Source of the DNA: Pseudomonas folii
GTDB taxonomy: Bacteria; Pseudomonadota; Gammaproteobacteria; Pseudomonadales; Pseudomonadaceae
Assembly (NCBI RefSeq): GCF_014357575.1
Contig: NZ_JACONW010000022.1
Location: 1 to 52,791 of the forward strand
Reading direction: 5' to 3'
DNA: 52,791 nt
Numbering within the stretch: position 1 is the first letter of the stretch; each line of letters starts with the position of its first letter. A program made the position numbers and the translations under genes. The notes below the pieces were generated by a model, which did not search any database, was not told where the DNA came from, and saw only the letters and a program-made list of their open reading frames with translations. Below, one piece after another: positions 35,858-44,500 of the stretch.

Positions 35858-37540
35858 TTGAAAGTGCTCGATTACCTGATTCTGGGCGGCGGTTCTGCAG
35901 GCTGCGTGCTGGCTGCGCGGTTGTCCGAGGATGCTGACAAGCGTGTGTGCCTGGTTGAAGCGGGGCGCGACATCTCGGCGGGCAACATGCCTGCCGAGAT
36001 TCGCAGCCGCTATCCGGGGCGTGCTTACCTGGATACCCGCAATATCTGGCGACAGCTGACGGCGCTGATGGGCAAACTCTCTACCGAACGTCGTTATGAG
36101 CAGGCACGCTTGCTGGGCGGCGGTTCGGCGATCAATGCCCTGATGACCAATCGCGGCGCGCCCGACGACTATGACGAGTGGCAGCGACTCGGTGCCGAGG
36201 GGTGGAATTGGGATAATTGCCTGCCGTACTTCCGCAAACTGGAAAACGATACCGATTTCGACGGACCGCTGCACGGCAAGCAAGGTCCTCTGAGGATTCG
36301 CCGCACCGCGCAGGAGTTTCTTTCACCTTTCGTCAAAGCCGTCATGAACGTGTTGGGGGAGGGCGGTCTGGCGACAAAGCCGGATCAGAACGGCCCTTGG
36401 GAACCCGGCGTTTATATCGGGGCAATTGGCGTCAGTCCTGAGGGTGAGCGGATTCCCACCTCGGTATGTTATCTGTCCGATGAGGTTCGCCAACGCAGCA
36501 ATCTGAAAGTACGCACTGAATGTCTGGTTGACCGTGTGCTGTTCAAGTCCCATCAGGCCATAGGGGCGCGCATTGTCCAGGCGGACGGCTCCTCAATTGA
36601 TCTGTTCGCCAAAGAAGTGATCGTCTGTTCCGGGGCGATCCACAGCCCTGCAGTATTGATGCGCAGCGGCATCGGGCCCGCCGATGAGTTGGTCCAGTCA
36701 GGCATTTTCGTCGTAGCTGACCGTCCAGGTGTCGGCGGTAATCTGATGGAGCATCCATCGATAGCAGTCTCGGCATTGTTGAGCAAAGCAGGGCGCACGG
36801 CGTTCCCCGACGAGCACCACGAGCAAGCCATCGTGCGCTTTTCCTCGGGTTTGCCGGACACCGTGCCTTGCGACATGCATGGCGCGATTCTGTCGCGATC
36901 CGGCTGGCACTCTTTGGGGTATCGATTGGGCACAATGTTTTTCTGGGTCAACAAGTCTTTTTCCCGAGGCCGTGTACGACTGGTCTCCAGTGATCCGGCT
37001 CAGGAACCGGAAGTGAACTTCAATATGCTGTCTGATCCACGAGACCTGGAGCGCCTCAAGCAGGCACTGAAATTTGGTGCGGCCACGCTTTCAGCTCCGC
37101 ACCTCGGCGCGCTTCGTAGCGTGGCATTCCCCACCAGTTACTCGCCCCGGGTGGCTAAAGTCGCTCAGCCTGGCGCGATCAACGGCATGTTGCGCGGGGT
37201 GTTGAGCCTCTTGCTGGACGTGGCCGGGCCGTTTCGGGCGTGGCTTGTTCACGGGTTGGTTACTCAGGGCGTGACGCTGAAAAAACTGCTCGCTGATGAT
37301 CAGGCACTGACCGGGTTTGTCAGGCGAAATGTCGGCGGCACCTGGCATCCGTCAGGCACCTGCCGCATGGGCCGGGCCGATGATCCGCTGGCCGTCACCC
37401 TCAGTGATGGACGCGTCATTGGTGTCACTGGCTTGCGGGTATGTGATGCGTCGTTGATGCCGTCTATTCCGTGTGCCAATACCAACGTGCCAACGATCAT
37501 GATTGCGGAGCGGATTGCAGACCTGATCAAGGCTGGGTAG
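35858..37540 (+). CDS. GMC family FAD-dependent oxidoreductase
   Basis: This is a 560-residue flavoenzyme: YLILGGGSAGCVLAARLSED (FAD, residues 6-25), GMC signature 1 LLGGGSAINALMTNRGAPDD, GMC signature 2 GAIHSPAVLMRSGIGPADEL, and the C-terminal catalytic His in GTWHPSGTCRMG followed by VCDASLMPSIPCANTNVPT. Relatives include choline, alcohol and glucose-type dehydrogenases. No signal peptide is seen, so it is cytoplasmic. It starts at a TTG at 35858, with a GTG two codons later possible. It probably oxidises an alcohol to an aldehyde, which the aldehyde dehydrogenase at 38153 could then oxidise. Confidence 0.88.
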   Translation: MKVLDYLILGGGSAGCVLAARLSEDADKRVCLVEAGRDISAGNMPAEIRSRYPGRAYLDTRNIWRQLTALMGKLSTERRYEQARLLGGGSAINALMTNRGAPDDYDEWQRLGAEGWNWDNCLPYFRKLENDTDFDGPLHGKQGPLRIRRTAQEFLSPFVKAVMNVLGEGGLATKPDQNGPWEPGVYIGAIGVSPEGERIPTSVCYLSDEVRQRSNLKVRTECLVDRVLFKSHQAIGARIVQADGSSIDLFAKEVIVCSGAIHSPAVLMRSGIGPADELVQSGIFVVADRPGVGGNLMEHPSIAVSALLSKAGRTAFPDEHHEQAIVRFSSGLPDTVPCDMHGAILSRSGWHSLGYRLGTMFFWVNKSFSRGRVRLVSSDPAQEPEVNFNMLSDPRDLERLKQALKFGAATLSAPHLGALRSVAFPTSYSPRVAKVAQPGAINGMLRGVLSLLLDVAGPFRAWLVHGLVTQGVTLKKLLADDQALTGFVRRNVGGTWHPSGTCRMGRADDPLAVTLSDGRVIGVTGLRVCDASLMPSIPCANTNVPTIMIAERIADLIKAG

Positions 37541-37978
37541 GAACGAACTTGTTCGCGAGGGCGGTATTTCAGACGACATACCGACTGCGGATGTACCGGC
37601 CTCCTCGCGAATGAATTCGCTCCTACCTGTAACCTGTCCAGGGCGCAGAGTTGGTAGGACCGAATTCATTCGGGAGGGCGATGGCTAAGGCGACACATAG
37701 GCTGCGGATGTACCGGCCTCCTCGCGAATGAATTCGCTCCTACCGGTAACGTGGGCTAGACGCAGTATGGTAGGACCGAATTCATTCGGGAGGGCGGTGT
37801 TTCAGACGACACACCGACTGCGGATGTACCGGCCTCCTCGCGAATGAATTCGCTCCTACCGGTAACGTGGGCTAGACGCAGTACGGTAGGACCGAATTCA
37901 TTCGGGAGGGCGGTATTTCAGACGACATACCGACTGCGGATGTACCGGCCTCCTCGCGAATGAATTCGCTCTTGCAAG
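37538..37978. repeat. Tandem repeat of about 116 bp, four copies, overlapping the GMC stop codon
   Basis: Copies begin at 37538, 37655, 37771 and 37887. Each starts TAGGA(A/C)CGAA and contains an imperfect palindrome made of CGAATTCATTCGGGAGG and CCTCGCGAATGAATTCGCTC, with GACTGCGGATGTACCGG between the arms. Copy 1 has AACTTGTTCGCG in place of AATTCATTCGGG and shares its first three bases with the GMC stop codon. Copy 4 ends early and passes into a GGACCGG REP element. Confidence 0.92.
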
Positions 37979-38152
37979 AGTCACTGACGTGGGACCGGCT
38001 TCAGCCGGGAAGAGGCCGGCACAGACGCTGAATCTTCATCTGCAGAAATACCGTCTTCCCGGCTAAAGCCGGTCCCACGTCGTCAATCAGCTTGCGGGCA
38101 AACATGGAATCTCCCACCGGGATTTGAGCTGGCGGGAGATAGGGTGGGATCA
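37541..38152. other. Gene-free convergent gap made of repeats
   Basis: This stretch of 612 bp between the GMC and aldehyde dehydrogenase genes is almost wholly the 116-bp tandem array followed by the 136-bp REP element at 37985-38120. I see no gene in it. Confidence 0.85.
37985..38120. repeat. Extended REP element, near-copy of 30725-30860
   Basis: The outward palindromes GACGTGGGACCGGCTTCAGC and CCGGCTAAAGCCGGTCCCAC are flanked by a tail (CGTCGTCAATCAGCTTGCGG) shared with the copy about 7.3 kb upstream. It lies directly after the last copy of the 116-bp array. Confidence 0.85.
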
Positions 38153-39580
38153 TTAAGGGTGGAAGCCCACAATCGCCTTGGTCTCCAGAAACGCCTCCAG
38201 TCCCCACTCTGCATATTCCCGGCCATTACCCGATTGCTTGTAACCGCCAAACGGCGCGCCGGGGTTCCAGTCGGGATGGTTGATGTAGACGCCGCCGACC
38301 CGAAGCTGCAACGCAATCTCCCGGGCCCGCTGCAGGCTGGAGGACTGTACGTAACCGGCCAGACCAAATACGCTGTCATTGGCCAGCACCACCGCATGCT
38401 CATCATCGTCATAGGCCTGTATCACCAGCACCGGTCCGAAGATTTCCTCTTTGGCGATGGTCATGTCCGGCGTCACTCCGGCAAACACGGTGGGCTTCAC
38501 GTAGTAGCCACGCTCCAGGCCTTCGGGCCGGCCCAGGCCACCGAACACCAATTGCGCACCTTCTTCGATGCCAATGGCGATCATTCGCTGGATGGCTTGA
38601 AATTGCCGGTCGCTGATCACCGGTCCCATGGTCGATTGCGGGTCGGTTGGATCACCCACCTGATGGGCGAGGGCCGCACGACAGGCGATTTCCACTGCCT
38701 GATCATGCAACGCAGCAGGCACCAGCATGCGGGTAGGCGCATTGCAGGACTGTCCGCTGTTTCCGAAGCAGCCATTGACCCCTGAGGTGACGGCTTTCTC
38801 CAGGTAGACATCGTCCAGCAGGATATTTGCCGATTTACCACCGAGTTCCTGATGTACGCGTTTCACGGAGGGCGCCGCCAGACGAGCGACTTCCACCCCG
38901 GCACGCGTCGAGCCGGTGAATGAAACCATGTCCACTCCGGGGTGAGCTGCCAATGCAGCACCCACGGTTGGCCCGTCGCCATTGATCAGGTTGAACACCC
39001 CGGCAGGCACACCCGCTTCATGCATGACTTCGGCAAACAGCACTGCATTGAGAGGGGCGATTTCACTGGGTTTGAGGACCATTGTGCAACCTGCCGCCAG
39101 CGCTGGAGCGACTTTGCAGACGATCTGATTGATGGGCCAGTTCCAGGGTGTAATGAGTGCAACGACCCCCACCGGCTCCAGATTGATCAGGGTATTGCCG
39201 TTGGTTTTCTGAAACGCGAACGTGTCCAGCGTGCGCAGGAGTTGTTGCAGATGACGCTTGCCGATACCGGCCTGCCAGTCGTAGGCAAGTGCTTTCGGTG
39301 CACCGACTTCGGCCATGATGGCTTCGGCAATCTCGTCGTAACGCTGCATGAATACGTCCAGTATCTGCTCGATCAGGACTTTCCTTTCATTGGGCGTCGT
39401 GCGGGCAAATGCCGGAAATGCATGGCGTGCCGCGGCGACTGCGGCGTCCACGTCGGCCTGATTGCCCATGGCTATCTGGCTGAAGGGCTGTTCAGTGGCG
39501 GGATTGATGACTGCCAGCTGCGAGTCCCCGGCGGGTGCTACCCAGCCACCATTGATATAAAACTTCAGGGCGTTTTCCAT
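38153..39580 (-). CDS. NAD(P)-dependent aldehyde dehydrogenase
   Basis: This is a 475-residue ALDH: VVALITPWNWPINQIVCKVA (cofactor), VSFTGSTRAGVEVARLA, the general-base Glu in HQELGGKSANILLDD (about 247), and the catalytic Cys in GNSGQSCNAPTRMLVP (about 280). I chose the ATG at 39580 (MENALKFYINGGWVAPAG), the normal ALDH opening, over a longer frame to 39718. It is divergent from the LysR gene at 39730 and convergent with the GMC gene. It probably oxidises the aldehyde made by the GMC or PuuB-like enzyme. Confidence 0.9.
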   Translation of the reverse strand: MENALKFYINGGWVAPAGDSQLAVINPATEQPFSQIAMGNQADVDAAVAAARHAFPAFARTTPNERKVLIEQILDVFMQRYDEIAEAIMAEVGAPKALAYDWQAGIGKRHLQQLLRTLDTFAFQKTNGNTLINLEPVGVVALITPWNWPINQIVCKVAPALAAGCTMVLKPSEIAPLNAVLFAEVMHEAGVPAGVFNLINGDGPTVGAALAAHPGVDMVSFTGSTRAGVEVARLAAPSVKRVHQELGGKSANILLDDVYLEKAVTSGVNGCFGNSGQSCNAPTRMLVPAALHDQAVEIACRAALAHQVGDPTDPQSTMGPVISDRQFQAIQRMIAIGIEEGAQLVFGGLGRPEGLERGYYVKPTVFAGVTPDMTIAKEEIFGPVLVIQAYDDDEHAVVLANDSVFGLAGYVQSSSLQRAREIALQLRVGGVYINHPDWNPGAPFGGYKQSGNGREYAEWGLEAFLETKAIVGFHP

Positions 39581-39729
39581 AATCAGGCGCGGTCTCGTCG
39601 GGAAGAGCAGAAAAGGGCGAGTGAGGATCTTGATCGTTGCAAAACACACACTCGGTCGCTCGCAAGAATAAGCATCAATTTCTGCATCCGGCAATTTACT
39701 AATAGTTGCTTCAGGCATAAGCTCAGGTC

Positions 39730-40677
39730 ATGTCTAATCTTCGCCGAAAGCTACCCAGTTCAAGTTCTCTGTTCGTCTTTGAAGCGGCTGCGCGGTGTGG
39801 CAGCTTCACCCGGGCGGCGGATGAACTGTGCGTCAGCCAGCCAGCGGTCAGCCGGATGCTGTCGCGTCTCGAGGAGCATCTCGGCGTGCAGCTTTTCGAG
39901 CGCACGCGGGGCGGTGCGCGACTCACCGAGAGCGGCAGCATTTTGTATCGACGGGTGCAGGAAGGATTCAGCACCATCGAGTCGGCGATCAGCGAAATTG
40001 AATCCCGCGCAACGGGCATCGAAACCGTCACGCTGTCCGTCTCAACGGCATTCACGACCCATTGGCTAATGCCGCGCATGAGCCGCTTCAGTCAGCGATT
40101 TCCCAGTGTGGACATGCGATATCAGCTGATGTCTGGCCGGATTGGCGGGCCTTTGGTGGATGTCGATCTGGGCATGCGCTACATCGACTCAGGCAGCCTG
40201 AAAGCCACGGATACACTGGTTGTCCCGGAAATAACCTTGCCCGTCTGCAACCCCCAGTATTTCCAGCAGGTCTTTCAGGACGCAGGCAAAAAGCAGCCGC
40301 CGACGATGATCTGCATGGACAATCAGGATCGGGACTGGACACTGGAATTTGGCTCGTCCGGGCGCGTGGAAAATGCCCTGATTTTTTCTGACTATGCAGT
40401 GGTCGTGCAGGCTGCCTTGCTGGGGCAGGGGATGGCGCTGGGTTGGTTGACGGTCGTCTCGAACAGCCTGGTCAAAGGCGAGTTGGTGCCCGCCGCCGAA
40501 CAGGTTCATGTCACACAGCGTCGGTGTTGTCTGGTGACTCCAGCGAATCGTCCGGTGCGCCCGGTGGTCGAAAGTGTTCGTGACTGGATCATCGAAGAGA
40601 TGCGTGCCGACGTCGCAAAAGTGGACGCGCTTTACCCTCATTTGGGGCTGTCGGCACTTCTCCAGTCGGGTCGTTGA
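39730..40677 (+). CDS. LysR family transcriptional regulator (GcvA-like)
   Basis: This 315-residue protein has an HTH region VFEAAARCGSFTRAADELCV then SQPAVSRMLSRLEEHLGVQL (residues about 17-56). Its effector domain has the GcvA-type pattern (VTLSVSTAFTTHWLMPRMSR, PLVDVDLGMRY, LGQGMALGWLTVV). It is divergent from the aldehyde dehydrogenase gene across 149 bp and is the likely regulator of that gene and perhaps of the HAD/oxidase pair downstream. Confidence 0.88.
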   Translation: MSNLRRKLPSSSSLFVFEAAARCGSFTRAADELCVSQPAVSRMLSRLEEHLGVQLFERTRGGARLTESGSILYRRVQEGFSTIESAISEIESRATGIETVTLSVSTAFTTHWLMPRMSRFSQRFPSVDMRYQLMSGRIGGPLVDVDLGMRYIDSGSLKATDTLVVPEITLPVCNPQYFQQVFQDAGKKQPPTMICMDNQDRDWTLEFGSSGRVENALIFSDYAVVVQAALLGQGMALGWLTVVSNSLVKGELVPAAEQVHVTQRRCCLVTPANRPVRPVVESVRDWIIEEMRADVAKVDALYPHLGLSALLQSGR

Positions 40678-40817
40678 GATCAGGTGTGCCGCACAACGTG
40701 GAAAAACCGTAGGTTATGCTTCAAGGTCTGTGAAAAACGGAATATTTCATGAGGGAAGCACGTTGATAATGAGTCAACCAGCTTGCTCGACCCCATGAAT
40801 ATCCTGCGGAGCGCCCT

Positions 40818-41522
40818 ATGTCATTCAAGCAATTCAAAGCCCTGACGTTCGATGTCGTTGGCACCCTCATTGATTTTGAAGCCGGCATTCTCGCTCATGT
40901 TCGTGAAGTGACGGGCGAAGCAGGTAAAGCCCATAGCGATGACGACATTCTCAAAGCCTATCGCGAGGCTCGTGCACAAACCGATTCAGGCTGGTGGCCG
41001 GATGATCTGGAGCGCTGCTACCACGTCATCGCCGCGAAACTGGGACTGCCCGACAACGACGAATACGCCAAGGGCCTGAGCCTTGCGGTGAAGAATTTCC
41101 CTGCGTTCCCTGATTCGATTGAGGCGCTGAAGCGTCTGCGCAAGCATTTCAAACTGGTCGCGACCACCAACTCGCAGATATGGGCACTGGATCTAATGGC
41201 CAAGACATTGGAGGAACCGTTTGATGTGCGGGTGACCGTTGACGACGTGCGTTTCGAAAAGCCTGATCCACAGTTCTTTGCCTACACCCGCGGCGTGCTG
41301 GCGACTCAAGGCATCCTGTTCGAAAACATCCTGCACGTTGCACAGAGCCAGTACCACGACATCGGCGTGGCCATGCGTCTGGGCTATCAAACCTGCTGGA
41401 TCGAACGTCGCTTCGCGCAAAAAGGGACTGGAGGTACGCTTGAGTCCGATCGCGTGGAGCCGCATTACCACTTCACTTCGCTGGCGCAATTGGCGGACGC
41501 GGTCGAGAAAGAACTGGGCTGA
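40818..41522 (+). CDS. HAD-family hydrolase, haloacid-dehalogenase type II-like
   Basis: This is a 234-residue HAD enzyme. Motif I is KALTFDVVGTLIDFEAG with the nucleophile Asp12; motif II lies in KLVATTNSQIWALD; motif III is RFEKPDPQFFAYTRG; motif IV is HVAQSQYHDIGVAMRLG. DVVGT differs from the D-x-D phosphatase pattern and is nearer the D-x-Y/F-G-T of type II dehalogenases. GGAG precedes the ATG. The PuuB-like oxidase follows 65 bp later, suggesting one transcript. Its role may be housekeeping hydrolysis of a reactive by-product; true dehalogenation is doubtful. Confidence 0.85.
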   Translation: MSFKQFKALTFDVVGTLIDFEAGILAHVREVTGEAGKAHSDDDILKAYREARAQTDSGWWPDDLERCYHVIAAKLGLPDNDEYAKGLSLAVKNFPAFPDSIEALKRLRKHFKLVATTNSQIWALDLMAKTLEEPFDVRVTVDDVRFEKPDPQFFAYTRGVLATQGILFENILHVAQSQYHDIGVAMRLGYQTCWIERRFAQKGTGGTLESDRVEPHYHFTSLAQLADAVEKELG

Positions 41523-41587
41523 CTGACGCTGGGTGACGACTCTGGCGCTCTGGCCTTGCTGCGAGCGCCTTTTCTCTTTTTAGCTGG

Positions 41588-42880
41588 ATGTTCGCCATGA
41601 CTGTTCAGAGCCTGTGGGCGGCCACTGCCCGGCCTTCTCCCGCATTGCAATCCCTTGAAGGTGACCGCCAGTGCGACGTGGTGATCATCGGTGCCGGTTA
41701 TACCGGTTTGTCTGCGGCGCACCACATTGCCCTTAGTGGTCGCGAACCATTGATTGTCGAGGCCAATACCCTGGCCTGGGGCGCCAGCGGGCGTAACGGC
41801 GGGGTGGTTTCGCCCAAGTTCCGTGTAGGCTTTCCGACACTGATGGAGCGTTTTGGCCGAGACACGGCCTTGCAGATGTACCGCACCGGTTATGCTGCAG
41901 TGGACAGTCTGGTGGAAATGGTCGAAAGCCTTGGCCTGTCCGGGGCGCAGTTGCACATGGGCGGGCACATTGCCGCTGCGCATAGCGTTCATGCGTTAGG
42001 CGGGCTTGAGTCCACGGCTAACTGGATCAAGCGCGAAACCGGTGGCACCTCGTCGTTGATGATCAGCGCCGAGCAGGTTCGCGAAGCCACCGGGTCGAAG
42101 ATTTTTACCGGTGGCTTGCTGACGCCCAAAGCAGGCGGCATTCATCCTCTCAATTACGCTCGGGGCATTGCGCAAAGCCTGACTGATCGCGGCGTGAAGT
42201 TGTACATCAACAGTCCTGCCAACCAGATTCGTCATGAGGCGGGCCGCGTCATTGTCATGACCCCTCAAGGGCGAATCAGCGCACGGCAGGTGATCTACGC
42301 CACCAATGGCTATTCCGATCAGACCCGTGTCACCGACACCCTGCATCGACGCCTGATCCCGTTTCGCAGCGCGATTATTGCTACTCAGCCGCTTCCAGCC
42401 GATGTGCTGGCGCAGATCATGCCGGGTGGTCAGGTGTGTGGGGACACCAAGCGCATGTTGCGCTGGTTCAGGGTCGTGGGCGACCGGCTGATTTTTGGTG
42501 GCCGTGGTGCCTTCGGCAAGAACGATTCCGAGAGTGCATTCCGTACCTTGCAGCGCAGCATGGGGGAGGTTTTTCCCTTACTGCGTGATTACCAGGTGGA
42601 TTTCCGCTGGTCTGGCCTGGTCGCCATGACTCTGGACTATCTGCCCCATGCAGGACAACTGGACGAACGCAGTTTCTACGCGATCGGTTACAACGGTGGT
42701 GGAGTCGCCATGTCGACGTATATGGGCGGGCAGTTGGCGAAGATGACGGCCGGAGAGAAGGTCGATCTGGGTTTACTTTGCGGCGACAAATTCAATCCCA
42801 TTCCCATGCACGCATTCCGCGCGCCCGGAGTGCGCCTGGCTGCAGGGTGGCAGCAATTCCTTGATGTTATCGGGCGGTGA
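41588..42880 (+). CDS. FAD-dependent amine oxidase of the DAO family (PuuB/OrdL-like)
   Basis: This is a 430-residue oxidase with VVIIGAGYTGLSAAHHIALS (FAD motif, about 31-50), ANTLAWGASGRNGGVVSPKF, FRWSGLVAMTLDYLPHAGQL and FYAIGYNGGGVAMSTYMGGQ, the gamma-glutamylputrescine oxidase/OrdL pattern. Such enzymes oxidatively deaminate a primary or secondary amine to an aldehyde plus peroxide. The start is ATG 41588 or ATG 41597. With the aminotransferase, succinate-semialdehyde dehydrogenase and polyamine-type importer nearby, it probably starts breakdown of the imported amine. Confidence 0.88.
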   Translation: MFAMTVQSLWAATARPSPALQSLEGDRQCDVVIIGAGYTGLSAAHHIALSGREPLIVEANTLAWGASGRNGGVVSPKFRVGFPTLMERFGRDTALQMYRTGYAAVDSLVEMVESLGLSGAQLHMGGHIAAAHSVHALGGLESTANWIKRETGGTSSLMISAEQVREATGSKIFTGGLLTPKAGGIHPLNYARGIAQSLTDRGVKLYINSPANQIRHEAGRVIVMTPQGRISARQVIYATNGYSDQTRVTDTLHRRLIPFRSAIIATQPLPADVLAQIMPGGQVCGDTKRMLRWFRVVGDRLIFGGRGAFGKNDSESAFRTLQRSMGEVFPLLRDYQVDFRWSGLVAMTLDYLPHAGQLDERSFYAIGYNGGGVAMSTYMGGQLAKMTAGEKVDLGLLCGDKFNPIPMHAFRAPGVRLAAGWQQFLDVIGR

Positions 42881-42916
42881 TCATTGCACCACGCTATCTG
42901 CCTCAAACATTGGACC

Positions 42917-42987
42917 TGTAGGAGCTGCCGAAGGCTGCGATGGCGGTGTATCAGAATGAATGCTTCGCAGCCTTCGGCAGCTCCTAC
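42917..42987. repeat. REP inverted pair (TAGGAGCTGCCGAAGGCTGC type)
   Basis: The arms TGTAGGAGCTGCCGAAGGCT and AGCCTTCGGCAGCTCCTACA form an exact inverted repeat of 24 bases around a 23-base spacer. Confidence 0.88.
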
Positions 42988-43070
42988 AGAAAAAGCATTC
43001 CAGATCGGAGGGTGCAATTCTGTAACTGATTCACAGCATTCAGCACCCTGCCTTATGTAGTGACTGACCT

Positions 43071-43143
43071 GACGCCCTCCCGGCTAAAGCCGGTCCTACG
43101 GATGTGTATGCCCTGTAGGACCGGCTTTAGCCGGGAGAGCGTC
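43071..43143. repeat. REP inverted pair (GGACCGGCTTTAGCCGGGA type), reversed order
   Basis: The arms CCCTCCCGGCTAAAGCCGGT and ACCGGCTTTAGCCGGGAGAG form an inverted repeat of 29 bases with one mismatch and a 15-base spacer. Here the CCCGGCTAAAGCC arm comes first, opposite to the order in the other copies. Confidence 0.85.
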
Positions 43144-43174
43144 ATGTTTGCCAGGAGTAACCGAGTCTTGTGTG

Positions 43175-43666
43175 TCAAACCGCCCTGACCAGACTCCGCA
43201 ACGGCACGGTGCTTTTCACCACCGGTGACTTGATCACGATGTAGCTGAAGTACTTCTCGATCCCGATGTTCTTGTCCAGGATCGACTCCATCAATTCCTG
43301 GTAGTGCTGAATGCTGCTACACAGGAATCGCACCAGATAATCATAACCGCCGCTGATCAAATGGCATTCCAGCACCTCGTCGATGTTGCGGATGCTGGAT
43401 TCGAATTTCACGAAATCGCCACGTTTGTGGTCGGAGAGGGTGACTTCGGTGAAGACGGTGACCGAGTTGGCGAACTTGGCCAGATTGACGTGGGCTTCGT
43501 AGCCGCTGATGTAACCGGCCGATTCGAGCCGTTTGACCCGCTGTAAGCAAGGACTGGGAGACAGGCCGACAGCTTCGGCGAGGCTGACGTTGGTCATTCG
43601 CCCGTCTTTCTGCAATTGGACCAGGATGTTGATGTCGATACGATCGAGCTTCGTTGCCGCGTCCAT
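43175..43666 (-). CDS. Lrp/AsnC family transcriptional regulator
   Basis: This 163-residue protein has an N-terminal HTH (LDRIDINILVQLQKDGRMTN then VSLAEAVGLSPSPCLQRVKR, residues about 7-46) and a RAM effector domain (FVKFESSIRNIDEVLECHLI, SGGYDYLVRFLCSSIQHYQE). It is the last gene of the leftward set, 39 bp after the HAD-like gene. Lrp-type proteins usually sense an amino acid, here perhaps the substrate of the aminotransferase. It may control the importer operon. Confidence 0.9.
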   Translation of the reverse strand: MDAATKLDRIDINILVQLQKDGRMTNVSLAEAVGLSPSPCLQRVKRLESAGYISGYEAHVNLAKFANSVTVFTEVTLSDHKRGDFVKFESSIRNIDEVLECHLISGGYDYLVRFLCSSIQHYQELMESILDKNIGIEKYFSYIVIKSPVVKSTVPLRSLVRAV

Positions 43667-43705
43667 GGTTCAGTCCTCGCCATTTCAAAATTCAGACTGC
43701 TCACC

Positions 43706-44392
43706 TCAGGCGTGCAGTGCTTTTTGATGCGCGTGGACGAGGTCTGCCAGGCTGGCGTATTCACAGCGCTTGCCATCCAGTGCCTGCGGTGAGTGATTCC
43801 ACGGCTGGCTATGACCCCGTCGCAATGTACATAGGGGGAAATCCACCCGCTCGTTCCACGGGTCGTCCGCCTCGGTACTACGCACCGGTAACAATTCTGA
43901 TCGCTCCAGTTCCAGCTGGAGTAACGCGGCATCCAGGCTCGTGTGCCAGTCGCTGTCAACGGGCTCGATGACTGCATCGAACGTTAGCGGCAACCGGTCT
44001 GTCAGCGAACTCACATTGATGCCGTGAGGTGGGGCGATCAGTATCAAACGGTAGAACTTGCTCAGGTACTGCAAGGCACCTGGAACATCTTCGAATATGG
44101 GCCAGTGATCAGAGGAGCTACTGAAAGCAACACTCTGATCCCAGTCAGGAATGGTATGCAATTGGTGAGCCAGACGTTGGTACAACTGACCGTGAAAGGC
44201 GGTCGGGCTGCCCGCTGATCCACTGCTGATCAGCAGGTCGGCGGTACTTCGGTAGGCGCTCAGCAGCTGTTCATCACTGATCGCCTGATTGCCTTGCACT
44301 GCCAGCGGTCGAAGCCCCTCAAGAATGCCCCGTTCTCGATCAATCAGTGTTCCGAAGGAAAACCCCAATGCCTTGTACTGGGTGACTTTCAT
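43706..44392 (-). CDS. Degenerate HAD-like protein lacking the nucleophilic Asp
   Basis: This 228-residue protein aligns at its N-terminus with the HAD hydrolase at 40818: KALGFSFGTLIDRERGIL against KALTFDVVGTLIDFEAGIL. Asp12 is replaced by Ser and one residue of the motif is missing. The motif III Lys-Pro pair is not evident either (VDSDWHTSLDAALLQLELE). The frame is otherwise intact, so this looks like a retained inactive paralogue, not a decayed gene. I chose the ATG at 44392 (MKVTQYKAL) over a longer frame to 44470. It lies between the aminotransferase and Lrp genes. Confidence 0.75.
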   Translation of the reverse strand: MKVTQYKALGFSFGTLIDRERGILEGLRPLAVQGNQAISDEQLLSAYRSTADLLISSGSAGSPTAFHGQLYQRLAHQLHTIPDWDQSVAFSSSSDHWPIFEDVPGALQYLSKFYRLILIAPPHGINVSSLTDRLPLTFDAVIEPVDSDWHTSLDAALLQLELERSELLPVRSTEADDPWNERVDFPLCTLRRGHSQPWNHSPQALDGKRCEYASLADLVHAHQKALHA

Positions 44393-44500
44393 GATTCGCT
44401 CCTGAGTAACAGCTCTCGGTTCCGTCACGTTCCGCACCCGTGTTCCGAACCCGGCCCGGCGCTGCACCAACAGGCCGGGCCAGGTCTTGCCGCGCGGGTC

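Larger units (their letters stand above)
42881..43174. other. Convergent gap with two REP pairs
   Basis: This gap of about 294 bp between the convergent oxidase and Lrp genes holds REP pairs at 42917-42987 and 43071-43143. No gene is visible. Confidence 0.7.

Noticed and set aside
37538..37978. Possible CRISPR array
   Set aside because: The 116-bp units are repeated whole with no variable spacers, they contain REP palindromes, and there are no cas genes.
38942..40069. 375-codon plus-strand open frame across the aldehyde dehydrogenase start and LysR gene
   Set aside because: It overlaps two well-supported genes in other frames and the divergent promoter region; the composition is not protein-like.
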